From Paramacrobiotus metropolitanus (lineage: Eukaryota > Tardigrada > Eutardigrada > Parachela > Macrobiotidae): 64,000 nucleotides of DNA. Position numbers and translations under genes: made by a program. The notes under the pieces were generated by a model, which did not search any database, had not been told where the DNA came from, and saw only the letters and a program-made list of their open reading frames with translations. Positions within the stretch are counted from its first letter, which is position 1; every line of letters begins with the position of its first letter. This document shows, in pieces, positions 30,858 to 42,028 of the stretch. The DNA lies in NCBI RefSeq assembly GCF_019649055.1, contig NW_026570270.1, positions 62,001-126,000 on the forward strand. The letters are read 5' to 3'.

Positions 30858-32353
30858 TCGGATCAGGAGGGTACTGTTATTTTCCAGAAACCTTCTAAAT
30901 AGCTGGTCGGCATTTTGACGCCCGTCACGGCTAACCACGCTGTCAGTCAAATATTGGAAGTTTTCTAGATCTCCCAAATTATCCGAATCCGGAGCGCTCC
31001 GGGTTGTGGTGTGAATTTTCGGCTGGATCGGCAGTGACAACCGCTTACACACCCGTTCAATTACGGCATCGTTGCCCTTCAGACAGCCGGCCAGTGTGCT
31101 GGCGTCTGTCTTATCGCTGATGGGATATTGATGCTGCAGTCCAAAACCAATGCAACCGCCGCGCGGCAGAAATGTCGGATCGGCCAGCAATTTCTCCATT
31201 TCCGCCTTGAACGCCGCGTCGTGTTTGTCAACGGTTTTGGATACCGGTAGTGTGTACTTGTCACTATTGTCAGTGCGACTAACGAACAGGTTGTAGGTCA
31301 GGGCGACGCGGTAGCCGGACTGAACAACCGTCACCTCGGGCTCCACGTCACTGTAGAAAGCAGCGTATCCGACCGACGGCTGCGCAACCGCGGCAAGTTC
31401 CCGGCCGGAGTCGAATTTCCATTCCTGGACCGAATCAAATTTGCTAGCACGCCGGAGAACTAAGGTACCACCAGTGTGGGGTACAGGGAAGACGATTACC
31501 AGTGTTCCAAACATGCTGGTGCTTCTTGGTGTGTCCTTCTGTAACTGGAAGCGACCACTTTCACCTAAGGCAGAAAAGGAGGGCGTTTCACCACCAGGCG
31601 AACACAAAATAATACTAAACAGTTATGCAGATTACATAATATCGAATACGAATTTTTCGAACCGCAACTTCACTGCGCTCTGTTTTCTTATAATTATAGC
31701 AGCAGAGTTCGTATGTTGCTGACATTGACTTTGTCTTTTCGTTTGCTCACCGTCTACATTCAATTTGTATAGCTCGTATCCCACTGATTTGACACCGCTT
31801 CCGCGATCCAGCAAATCATTCCTCACACGCGCCAGAATACTAGTGCTCTCCGGGTCAAAATTTGTGACAAAATCCTGCACATTCAGTCTGCCAGCTTTGC
31901 GATAATTTTCGTCATAAACATCCTGGTTATTCATCCTGAATGGGGCTGGGTCACAAGCACGAGCAAGTAATTGCACTTCAGCCGGGGAAGAATGATGCAT
32001 GTTGATACATCTACAATCGTAATGGCTAATGGTGGTGCGGCGCAACTAACAATGTCGTCACAAAAGTCTAAGCTACTGATTATTTCTGATTTGTAGCATC
32101 TTTCGATTACACTTATACATTACATGGTCAGATGTATTGACCGTGCGCTATCCAGATTGCCGTAATACAGAGTGAAATCTTTGACTGGGATGGAGCATGT
32201 GCCATACGTGACTGGGATTTGATCGCAGATGATGGTTCTCAAAGATTGAATGGTTTGTTTCAAAGATTTAGAAGCCACGCTTGACAAGTATTTCCGATAC
32301 CGAGGCCGCCGTGCAGCGCTCAGTAACACACGACAGTAACGTAGCATTAACAT
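30852..32353 (-). pseudogene. 5' part of a 2OG-Fe(II) dioxygenase-like gene, interrupted by the Polinton
   Basis: Same family as the gene at 34458-36256. Minus-strand exons about 32353-32142, 32010-31751 and 31614-30852, the last broken by the element after LLIRLP. Strong family blocks remain: MFGTLVIVFPVPHTGGTLVLRR, VGYAAFYSDVE and SGYRVALTYNL. But two of the three expected iron ligands are gone: the HxD motif (HKD in the paralogue) is QKD here, and the distal His (DVEHEV) is Pro (DVEPEV). The first donor is weak (GTCAAT), and the phase at the third exon appears off by one base. The copy was therefore probably already inactive, or has decayed since insertion. The rest of the gene continues at 14565-14314. 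Confidence 0.82.
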
Positions 32354-32789
32354 TGCGCTGACACGAAAAAGGAAAAAAATTTCTCAAGCTTCCAAAATTG
32401 GTAATGAATTTCTGTTCACTACAAGCTCCGCAAGCTAAACTGGCGGGCGAGACTAAAGTCACTACGAGACCGTTATTTTCACGACCAAACCGACAGAATA
32501 CAGTTACAGACAGCAAAGTTCTGATGCAACAAAATCCTTGTATTGCAAAGCCCTCACGAGTTAACTTGTACCGGCGATTCAATTCATTCAATCTTAACGA
32601 GGATGTAAAACTAAAAACTTTTATCTACGGGAAAGCTAGTGCAACGGCCAACTTTGCCCTCTTTTGTCTTTCGAGGGACAAAGGACTGACCCATAGCGTA
32701 CTTCGAGTTGACCCTCTTCAGGATTTCTAGCAGATCACTCTGGTGTAGTCTTCCATCTAGTATAAACCATGAACATCCTACCTGGGCTA

Positions 32790-33681
32790 CCGATCACTTC
32801 GGCCGTTTTCATTTCGGCCGCGCTCATTTCGGCCAAAGATTTTTGGCCGCCACTCACTTCGGCCGTCATTCATTTCGGACGCAATTCACTTCGGCCACAG
32901 CACATTTTGGCGGAAATTGGGTTTTCCAAAACTTTTAATATGCACCGTGTAACTACAGAGTAGCTAAGTCCTGACGCACAAAAAGTTGATCAGTTTCTGT
33001 TTAGTTTTGCACACACAATTTGCTTGAGCAGTTACTGTCACCATCATGTCTCATATTCCCGATTGTTCTGATTAACACCTCGTCGACCGCCATAACGCCG
33101 ATGACGCGAAGCCACGAAGTCTGCCGTCACGGGAGACTACTGAAAACATAACTTTACGACATCTAGGAAAGCACAAAAAATGAAAACAGTCTTCATATCT
33201 TAAAGAACCTAAGGATAACCTAAGAATACTTATGAAAACATAAGTAAATCGAAAAAAAGAAAAGAAACCATTACAAATCCAAGAAATCCTAAGAAACCTA
33301 AGAAAACTAAGGAAACCTAAGAAAGCTAAAGAATCCTAAAAAACCCCATAACAAACCTAAAAAACCACAATAAACCTAAGAAACCGAAAACCTAAGAAAA
33401 CTGAACAAACCTAAGAAACCTAAGAAAACCTAAGAAACCTAAGAAAACCTACAAAACCTCAAAAAAACCTCAGAAAACCTAAAAACCCTAAGAAAACATA
33501 AAAAACCTAAAAAAACCTAGAAAATGTAGAAAACCCAGGAAAAGCTATGATGGCCGAAACGTCCAGTTGCCGAAATGAGCGTTAACCGAATTGAGTTTTG
33601 GCCGAAATGAGCCACGGCCGAAATGAACGTTGGCCGAAGTGAACCTGTGCGGCCGAAATGTAACGCGGCCGAAGTGATCGG
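32790..33681. mobile_element. inverted-repeat element built of iterated CAYTTCGGCC units, about 0.9 kb
   Basis: Left arm 32790-32920 and right arm 33543-33681 are inverted arrays of about 20-bp units centred on CA(C/T)TTCGGCC / GGCCGAA(A/G)TG. The outermost CCGATCACTTCGGCCG is exact at both ends. Between them, 33180-33540 is a purine-rich tract of AAACCTAAGAAA-type repeats. No coding capacity; non-autonomous. Confidence 0.75.
33180..33540. repeat. degenerate AACCTAAGAAA tandem tract
   Basis: Dozens of imperfect AAACCTAAGAA units, about 11-13 bp each, inside the preceding element. AAACCTAAGAAA also appears inside the separate element at 36389, which suggests a shared origin or shared sequence preference. 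Confidence 0.7.
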
Positions 33682-34457
33682 ACGCGTCCTGCCTGATGAC
33701 CTCCATCTAAAACATTCCGGGAAGCTGTATTTAAAAAGGCAGGCCTGGTACACCGAGGCGCAATGGTGTCATGCTTTATTACGATTTTCGAGAACTCAGA
33801 GTGGTTACTACTTACTAATGTTGGAAATCAAGAGTACAGTATTAATAATAGTTCCTGGTGTGTACTACTGTATAAATAGTGTATTTTTATATAGTTCGCG
33901 CTGACCTTTATTTTGTGCTGAACGGAAGAATTTAGAAGAGTTCAAGTGTTCAACTAATAGTTCATGATTTTTTCGCGTAATTATTGTAGCCAGGTGTGCA
34001 TTGCCATTTCCGCTGAAACGTTATTTTATTACATTTAGGTAACTTTTAACTTCTCAAGTCAGGTACAGCACTTTTTGTATTGCAAATTTTATCTGCTTGT
34101 TTATCTTTAGTTTCACTTTCGTTTTATTCTGTATTACATAGCAATGTTTTTGGCATAGCAATTCGGTGGAGCTATTTAACGCAGCTATAGACAGCTTCTG
34201 GCGCTAGGGATAACTTAATTTGTTTACGATTTATTGACAGCATGGCAAAACTGCCGCTGCGTGATAGCGTGCTCCGTTAAAGTCGTGAACTTCCGAGCTT
34301 AGGCAGAAGAACAATTTCATTTAAAGATTAAAAAGAACGTGCCGTGAATCAGGAATTTCAAACAGGAAACAGAGAACAACGACAGAGTACAAAACTTTCG
34401 CAACATGCATTAGAATTGATCACAGAACAACAAGAATACGGAACGCCGTTCCACAGC

Positions 34458-36256
34458 TCAAACGCGTTTCCCAGGAGGACCGATTCTGGCAATTAGGCAG
34501 ACCGACCCAGATAAATGCGCCGAACCCACACTTTTTTCATACGCGTCCTCATCATGTATTTCATACGCGAATTCAAACCTTATCCTGTTGTATTTCGTAG
34601 GACAAGTAATCCACTCAACGTCAACGATGGGAATGTTGTCCATTTCGTTTTTCTTAATTTTATATGTATAATATGCGGAGAGTTCAGAAGGGCCGTCCGG
34701 GAGTCGTGCCAGTAGAACTCCTTTCTCCCCTAAAAACCTGGCGAACAGGCTGTCAACATCTTCATACCCGCCACAGGTTACCACGCTGTCAGTCAAATAC
34801 TGGAATGCTTCCAACTCTCCTAAATAGGAATCAGGATTCTTCGAGGATGCTGTGTGAATTTTCGGTTGAATCGGCAGCGCCAAGTGTCTGAACACCCGTT
34901 CGATTACGGCATCGTTGCCCTTCAGGCAACCGGCCAAAGCACTGGCCTTTGTCTTGTTGTTGATGGGATATTCGTGCTGAAGCCCAAACCCAATACAACC
35001 GCCGTGCGGTAGAAATGTGGGATTAACCAGCAGTTTTTCCATTTCCGCTTTAAATGCCGTCTCGTGTACGTCAACAGTTTTGGATGCCGGTAGTGTGTGT
35101 TTGCCGCTATAGTCATCGCCACTAAGGAATAGGTTGTAGGTCAGGGCGACCCGGTAGCCGGACTGGACAAACGCCACCTCGTGTTCCACGTCGCTAGAGA
35201 AAGCAGCGTATCCAACCGATGGCTGCGCTACTGTGGCAAGTTCCCGGCCGGAGTCGAATTTCCATTCCTGGACGGAATCAAATTTGCTGCTGCGCCGAAG
35301 AAGCACTGCACCGCCAGTGTGGGGGACAGGGAAGACGATTACCAGTGATCCGAACATGTTAGCGCTTTTTGGGCTGTCCTTGTGCACTTTAAAACAACCA
35401 CCTTCGCCTGAAAGGTCAGTCCAAAAGAACGTCTGTTCACCACAACGGATACAAATTATTTGATCATCTATCATTTTTAATGTACTGTAAATCCAATCAG
35501 CAGAATGCTAATATCGAATTTTAGAATACAGCCATTCTACTCTGTCGAACTTTTCATAAAATTAATGTACTCGTATCTGTACTCGTACAATTCTACATAA
35601 AATTTATGTTCGTGACACTCCTGATTTTGGTCGTTTTGGGCCGTTCTTGCATGAATTTTACCACTCACCGCATACACTCAATTTGTACAATTCGCAGTCC
35701 ACCGATTTGGCAATGCTTTCGCGATCCAGCAGATCGTTCTTCATACGTGCCAGGATACCGGAGCGCTCCACGTTAAAATTGGTGGCAAAATCTTCCACGT
35801 CCAGGCTCCCGGCTTTGCGATCATTTTCGGCATACACATCTTGGTTATTTACCCTTGACACCGCTGCACTTAAAAGTAATTCCATTTCAGCGGGGGAAGC
35901 ATTATGGAGGTGGATTCGCCTAGAAATTTGCAGATGATGCGACCACAAAGTAAACGAAACGTAGAATATATATTAAAAATGTTTCGCAAATTGTGGTACG
36001 TATAATTACCGCACTTCTACTTTGCGCCAAAGCCTAAACTTACTCCTTTGCAGCAGTTTTCGGTTTCCAGTGTTTTCACTACTCACCGTGCACCATCAGA
36101 TCTGCCGTAATACAAGGTGAAGTCTTTGGTTGGGATGGAGCAAGTACCATATGTCACCGGTGCTTGTTCCCGGATGATGGTTCTTAAGGACTGGATGGTC
36201 CGCTCCACCGTTGCAGAAGTCACGCTTGACAAGTGTTGCTGATACCAATGCGCCAT
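34458..36256 (-). CDS. 2OG-Fe(II) dioxygenase-like protein (prolyl-4-hydroxylase-type fold), 3 exons
   Basis: Uninterrupted paralogue of the Polinton-split gene. Minus-strand exons about 36256-36087, 35919-35669 and 35467-34458, with phases 2 and 1 agreeing, about 476 residues. The third exon carries the double-stranded beta-helix core: VHKDSPKS (HxD iron ligands), FGSLVIVFPVPHTGGAVLLRR, AFSSDVEHEV (distal iron His) and SGYRVALTYNLF (2-oxoglutarate-binding Arg). This arrangement matches a family of large uncharacterised 2OG oxygenases best known from fungi; the substrate is unknown. The N-terminal exons (TIQSLRTII, VTYGTCSIP.KDFTLYYG) precede the core. No signal peptide or membrane segment is evident. 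Fungal-like resemblance could hint at transfer, but the introns and a neighbour copy show it is settled in the genome. The start Met is the least certain point. Confidence 0.75.
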
Positions 36257-36388
36257 GCAGCGCTCAGCATTTACGGCACTGCGTCGTTAACATGTGTGTC
36301 TCTTTAACGTTGCGCTGACACCAAAAAGATTTCTTAATTTCCAAAAATTCAAAACTCAACACGGTTCTACCGTCTGTTAACTATATAT

Positions 36389-37006
36389 GGAACGTTTCGT
36401 ACCAAAGAAAAAAACTGGAACGCTTTTTTCCTTCTTGTAGTCACTGTAGTCATCTGTAGACAACCGGTAGACATCCTGTAGACAACCTGTATACATGCTA
36501 AGAAAACCTAAGAAACCAGGTGACTACAGTATGTCTAATTGTCTACGGTGGTGTCTACGGGCTGTCTACAGGTACTACCGGTGTATACAGGCAGAGCATC
36601 TGAACCTCAGAAGGGCTGCCTGTATACAGCGTTAGACATTCGTAGACAACCTGTAGAGTACAGTAGACATCCTGTAGACAACCTGTAGACATACTAAGAA
36701 AACCTAAGAAACCTAAGAAATCAGGTGACTACAGTATGTCTACAGTAGTGTCTACGGGCTGTCTACAATTGACTACCGGTGTATACACGCAGAGTATCAA
36801 GCTGAGCCTCAAAAGGGCTGCCCGTATACCGCGGTAGACGTCTGTAGACAACCTGTAGACACCGTTGTAGACACGCTGTATACATCCTATGAATCCTGGT
36901 GACTACCGATTGGACTACAGGGTGTCTACAGCCTGTATACAGGTGTCTACTGTGTCTACAAGGAGAGAAAAAACGATTCACTTTTTTTCTTTGGTACGAA
37001 ACGTGC
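36389..37006. mobile_element. inverted-repeat element with internal GTAGACA repeats, about 0.6 kb
   Basis: Ends ACGTTTCGTACCAAAGAAA at about 36391 and its complement at about 36981-37006. Inside, GTAGACA(C/A)CCTGTAGACA words and their inverse TGTCTAC alternate. A block of about 230 bp (36450-36600) recurs at 36640-36800 at high identity, including AACCTAAGAAA pieces. Confidence 0.72.
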
Positions 37007-37014
37007 CACAGGTG

Positions 37015-38780
37015 TTCTAGGCCAGACGGATATTGCATTAACACAGCAAAGAGCTGACGCAATGACTGCAATATATTTCAAATGAAGTGTGCCGCTTTCT
37101 TAACGATTGCTAAACATGTAGTAAGGTCTGTATGGAGTTGTTCAGTCAGCTTTTACTAAGTACTGCATTACAACAGTATTTATAATAATAATTATAATAA
37201 TAATGATGAGGAGTTTATTGTCCTTGCAACATGACTCCGCAGTGTCCGCACCCTCCCTAGTAGATTTAAGACAACACACAATCAATAATCATGCAATCTG
37301 CCACTCTTCTACAACAATAAAAACGTATTTAACGAATTTTACATCATGGACCTGATGAAAAGTACTCGTATGAAAGCAGCGATACACAAATTCAAGACCA
37401 ACAGAAAACTACTGCCTGGGATACATTCAGGATATAAAATATTAGACAACAAAGTACAAAGATATTCGTGTGAAGATCGTGTATAACAATATAACATTAT
37501 TATCAGTAGACCCATTCTCGTATAAACACATTAGACTGCCGGAGTTTTGGAATCAAAATCGCGCTTCCTTGAACGTTCGACGGGCAAAGGTCGAGATTAG
37601 TTTATCCCCAGCAGGAGAGGCAAAACCGCTTCCAGGGCCCCTTTGTGGTGCGCAGGTTGCTGCTCTTTTTTTTGCGGCGCCAAATGTGTTGCCATTTTGT
37701 CAACGTTTAGTTTATTTTGATAATCTGCGCCGTTGCGGGTAGCTGTGAATTGTCGAAGATCTTGTGCTGACTAGTTGATAATAACAATAGTTATCTATTG
37801 CAATTACGTGTACTGTAATTATTTTTTCTATGACATTTAAATTATAGTTGTGATATTGTTGTCAAACAGTATCTCCATTAAGCCGATCTAATACATATAG
37901 GCACTTTAAATAACTTTGACTGTTTAAGGGAAGTGACCCGGTAGATGGTACCAAATTCGCGTACATACACGAAACTTTTCACTTTCGCACGCTTCCAAAC
38001 ACGATTTTGCTCTGTTTTACGACATTTTGTAGCAAGAGGAATTGTACAATACACATTACACACTGATGTGATCGAAAACCGTTTTATGTACGCAACATCC
38101 GGTTGGGGAGTTTTGGCTATAAAAAAATTTCGAAAGTTTAAATGCATTCAGGTGTATGAAAAGTCTCGTTATAAACCGATTTCTTCTTTAAATTTTGCAC
38201 ATAAATGAAGTATGGACGTAAATCTGAAGATCGCTGTTATACCGAACCAGATTTTCAGCATTTTGTTACATTCTGAAACAAAATTAACATTTATTTTAAA
38301 ATGGAAAAATTGCCGGAACTGTGGTTCGGTGTAAAAACGATCTTCATGTGTATGTGCGTTCATACGCGAAATTTCAAGAAGATCGGTACATAAATCAGAC
38401 TTGTGGTGCACACGAATGCATTCAACCTTTTTGGAATTTTGTCTATGTAAATTAAATAAACCGCTGGCGCGCTGTATTTGGTTACAAGTTAGACAAATCT
38501 GCTGAAACAGGCAGTCTGGTTGTTCGCGACTGACGTATAATTCGGAAAAATTCTATTTTTTTTAAGGAATTTTGCGCCTAATAATTATTCAAATTTCCAC
38601 AAATGAATTAGTAAAATCTGAATATTGTAACTTGACGCACTCAGTTTATTTGTCAGCGTTCTCAACAAACTACACACCACACAGGAACGCTAAAAACAAA
38701 ACACAGTGCGAAGTTGCAAACAAACAATCAAAGAATGCTTGATCGCCAGCACACAGTGCAGCCAAGGTTACCAAACTGCA
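37015..38780. other. intergenic, no gene seen
   Basis: AT-rich. Open frames around 37470-37742 and 37945-38208 show no motif. An ATAATAATA microsatellite lies near 37180-37203. Confidence 0.4.
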
Positions 38781-38789
38781 AAGCTTCAT

Positions 38790-40668
38790 TCAGCGATGGG
38801 GTGGTTGCGTCAGCAAAAGTGATGGGAAGTCGATGCAGTCCCGAGCCCGCAGTTCTGCTTGTCTCTGCAGCAAGGCTTCAGTCGTTCTATTCAGCTCAGC
38901 CATTTCCTCTAGCGCGCTGGATGTACGCCTGAAATATGAAATAATAATGATATTTCTAAAGAATGCCTGCCTCAACTCCAGTATTACGGTTTGAATCTAT
39001 CATACAAATGGTTACCTTTCGCAAAGCCAGTTTACGCTGATAGTCCGCCGCATCCACGCGCGTCTGCGAAACCCTGCCCGACTCCATGTTCGTGTAGATT
39101 TGAGACGAAGGCCAGACAAATAATTAAAAACGAACCACCACAATACGTAAGGGAAATACTAGTGACAATAAATACCGTGAGAAAGAGTAGGTAAACTGTA
39201 AACAGTAAACGATCGAAAATGAAATCAAAATGGGCTTACAAGTTTGAGATACTAAAGGGACGCGAATCGAGTTGGCAGATGCGTGAGGCGAGCTGGAGCA
39301 TCAGAAAGGACGTGTTTAACAGTTTATGCCTTTATGGGCCTTCGCGTCGTCACCGAGTCGAACGACTCCCACCCCTCCCAGGGCGGCGCGGCCTTGCAAA
39401 TCACAAATTTGACAGTATGTACCGCTCGATTTGACTGGCGGAGATATGCAGTAAGTACTCGTACTAGTAGTCACCGGCACGGCGGTACGAAGGCGTTCTT
39501 TCAAAATTTGCAAGTCTGATTTTGTGCGAACGAAAGTAAAATTTAACTTATCTGGTTTAATAGCTTTTCATAACTTCGGTTAGTTTGGAAATAAACAAAA
39601 AATGCAAGCGCTGACACCCTTTCATAACTTCGGTTAGTTTGGAAATAAACAAAAAATGCAAGCGCTGACACCCTACCTGATAGCTACAACTGAAACATTA
39701 AAAAAAGCAACCAAAGTCCCGGTCTTCTATTGGGCTAAAGGTAACATACTCAAAAAAGCCGTGGCATTCCCTTTACAAATAACAATCGCTGCTTGAGAAA
39801 AGCAGTAGAACGCGCTTCTTCAGTCAAGTCCCTGATTTTGCGACCCATACAATGTAACAATTCACTTAAAGCCGGTCCAAATACTCCCAGGGTTTCCATT
39901 CCATTACTAGAGGATAAAAAAGGCACTGTGTCTGTAACCGTTTTTCAAAAATGAATGCTTTCTGTGCTTTGAATTTTCAGCAAGCCTGGCTACGCTGCCA
40001 CATTTCTTGAAGCTTCCAGCGACATGAGGGTCTGCAACGGTCCGTCTGCAACCCATCCCGTATCAGTGTCATCCCGTCCGGTCTTTTTCCGGTGGTACGT
40101 GACATGCCGGTCGGCCCCAACTCACAAAGAGAATCAGCGCTTTCACAATAGTTTTTCGTGATGCTGTTCATTCTTTATACCTCGCCCGTTTGGATATGTC
40201 CTAGAATTCTATTTTTGGCGATTTCCTCGTAACCGAGTGTCATTAGCTGTAAATAGCTCTCAATGCGGCGACGATAATGTGGCCGATACAGCTCCCCTAT
40301 TGTGCGGCCGGATGAACGCACAAGTAGAGGAAGCTGTCTAGTGTGCGAAGTTTTCGGGCTTCGACGATTGAGCGACGACAGATCGAACCATGCTGGTTTT
40401 AGTCTAAGAGGTTCGTACAATTCAAGGATCGAACTTATGAGATATTACCGATTTATTTTAACGTTCCAGGTTGCGAAAACAGGCTTCTGGTTGCGCAGCT
40501 GCGAGTTCAGATTGCGCTGTTTGCTCGACAGGTCTTTTTCAGTCATGGACGATACAAAACTAATTATACTAATAATAACAAGCAGCTTTGTTAGTGGTGC
40601 GGTCGTTTGAATCACAACGGTGGACTTACCAATCCTCAACGTTGGATAAAAAATTTGCTTTGACATGC
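38790..40668 (-). other. candidate multi-exon gene, unrecognised, partly coiled-coil
   Basis: Several minus-strand segments look like exons: a start exon MSKQIFYPTLRIG before GTAAGT (about 40665-40630), a segment ending in KIN that joins in phase 2 across a short intron to LKPAWFDLSSLNRRS and continues to GHIQTGE before GTATAA (about 40398-40185), a possible MESGRVSQTRVDAADYQRK exon (about 39087-39017), and a coiled-coil-like EEMAELNRTTEALLQRQAEL segment (about 38930-38792). Phases between all pieces cannot be closed by eye, and no family is recognised. It may be one gene, two, or partly decayed. Confidence 0.3.
39567..39674. repeat. 54-bp perfect tandem duplication
   Basis: TTCATAACTTCGGTTAGTTT... 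to GCTGACACCCT occurs twice in a row (39567-39620 and 39621-39674) without differences, so it is recent or an assembly duplication. Confidence 0.85.
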
Positions 40669-40801
40669 TGGAAAAGGATTAAAGGCAGAAAGTGCACATA
40701 CAACTTTGATTAGGAGAAACCTAAGAAAACCATGAGACTAGAGTAAAGCAAATTATCAATCTGAGCGATTATAAAGCATGTGGAGTACCGTGTTTTTGCA
40801 A

Positions 40802-42028
40802 TTAAGCAAAATACAGCTCTTTTGTCAGCATCGACACCACGCTGGGCATTTGTTTCTTGCGGTGCTTCAGTGCATCACCCGGCACATTGGATTCAAACCC
40901 ATAGGCTACTTCATAATTGACCCTCGTCAAGATTCTCAGCAGATCGATCTCGTGTAGTCGCTCCACATTCTCCTTGATGACCTTTCCCAGTGCCTGTACA
41001 AACCAGGAACCGCGCGCTGAATTCCTCCATGAAAAGTATCCCGGTGAGCTGGAAAAGGCGTACAGGAAATCCGCCTCCAGCGCCACCTTCACCGGTGCAT
41101 CGGCTTCCATCCGACTCTCCATGGCTTCCACTCCCCCATCGAATCGCGATCCCCGGCACGCTTGCACCAAGAAGATCTTCGGCTTTCCCACAAGACTCTG
41201 GTTGCGACTGTTTTTGAACGGTTCCATTAACGCTTCCAGTGTGATGACACCCTCTTTACCAAACACCACACCCTCTTTGCCATGAGTCAGAATGGCGCAC
41301 ACAAAACAATCCATGTTATCGTAGTTCTGTTCGGCAAAATGACGCATCGCCGCCAGCATGTGGGCAGTGGAAAGGTCATCGTAACTGTGGATGTTCTCCT
41401 CTTTGAATTTTAGGGTTTTGAAGAGGTCTGCCAGCGTCTTGGCGTCCACATCGCTTCCAGCACGGTAACCGAGATCGAGCTCCTCGTTGAATGCTTTGTT
41501 GTTGATTATTAGGGCGACACCGCGGCTTTCGTGTGACATGTCATAACGCCGGTCAGGTGTTGGGGGTAAAGGCACATACGATGCGCGTCGGTCAGGTGAC
41601 GGTGTCGATAAAGCGTCCTTCGCAGGATGTGGGGACGGCAGCCCGGTTATGCTGGAACGTAAAGATTTCGCCCATGTCCCAAGAGCGTCGGCTTCATCCG
41701 ATGGCGCACTCATCAAGTGCAGATGAGCAGCTTCCACCAGAATCCTAAACAAATTCACGTACTCGTACTTGTATTTCTAACGGCTGCACTGTAACACAGA
41801 AGTATACGTAGAAGTTCTTAATTGATAACAAGTTCTTAATTTGCTACGACTTATCTGTTACCATTGGGCTAGCAATACACAAAAGCTTTTAATACAATGA
41901 CAAAAATTCAGTACATCCATGGTTGGCAAACTTATTTATCTGTCTAATGCTTATCTTGGTGTGCCTATTGTGTACCTAAAATGTCTTTAATGAATAACAA
42001 ATTTTTGATCGTGAGCTCACCTTTCCAT
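40802..42028 (-). CDS. effector caspase (caspase-3/7-like), 2 exons
   Basis: Executioner cysteine protease of apoptosis, cutting after Asp. A tiny first exon (42028-42021, Met-Glu plus two bases) splices in phase 2 to the main exon 41744-40802, giving about 316 residues. Short prodomain, no CARD or DED. Motifs: P1 pocket Arg in YRAGSDVDA, catalytic His in LTHGKEG (about 157), catalytic Cys in QACRG (about 199), S1-S3 wall SSSPGYFSWRNS.RGSWF. A likely inter-subunit cut lies after MEAD, between the large and small subunits. All catalytic residues are intact. The unspliced alternative start (Met at 41758) would add no known motif. In this window it is the kind of protein the Polinton IAP would be expected to block, but nothing shows a direct link. 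Confidence 0.92.

Noticed and set aside
32708-33700. Regularly spaced repeats that could suggest a CRISPR array
   Set aside because: The units are inverted arrays of a transposon-like element in a eukaryotic genome, with no unique equal-length spacers.
39977-40171. Segment with a KRPDGMTLI stretch resembling a sequence often seen beside reverse-transcriptase ORFs
   Set aside because: Too short, and no reverse-transcriptase motif is found nearby; it may simply be an exon of the unrecognised gene there.
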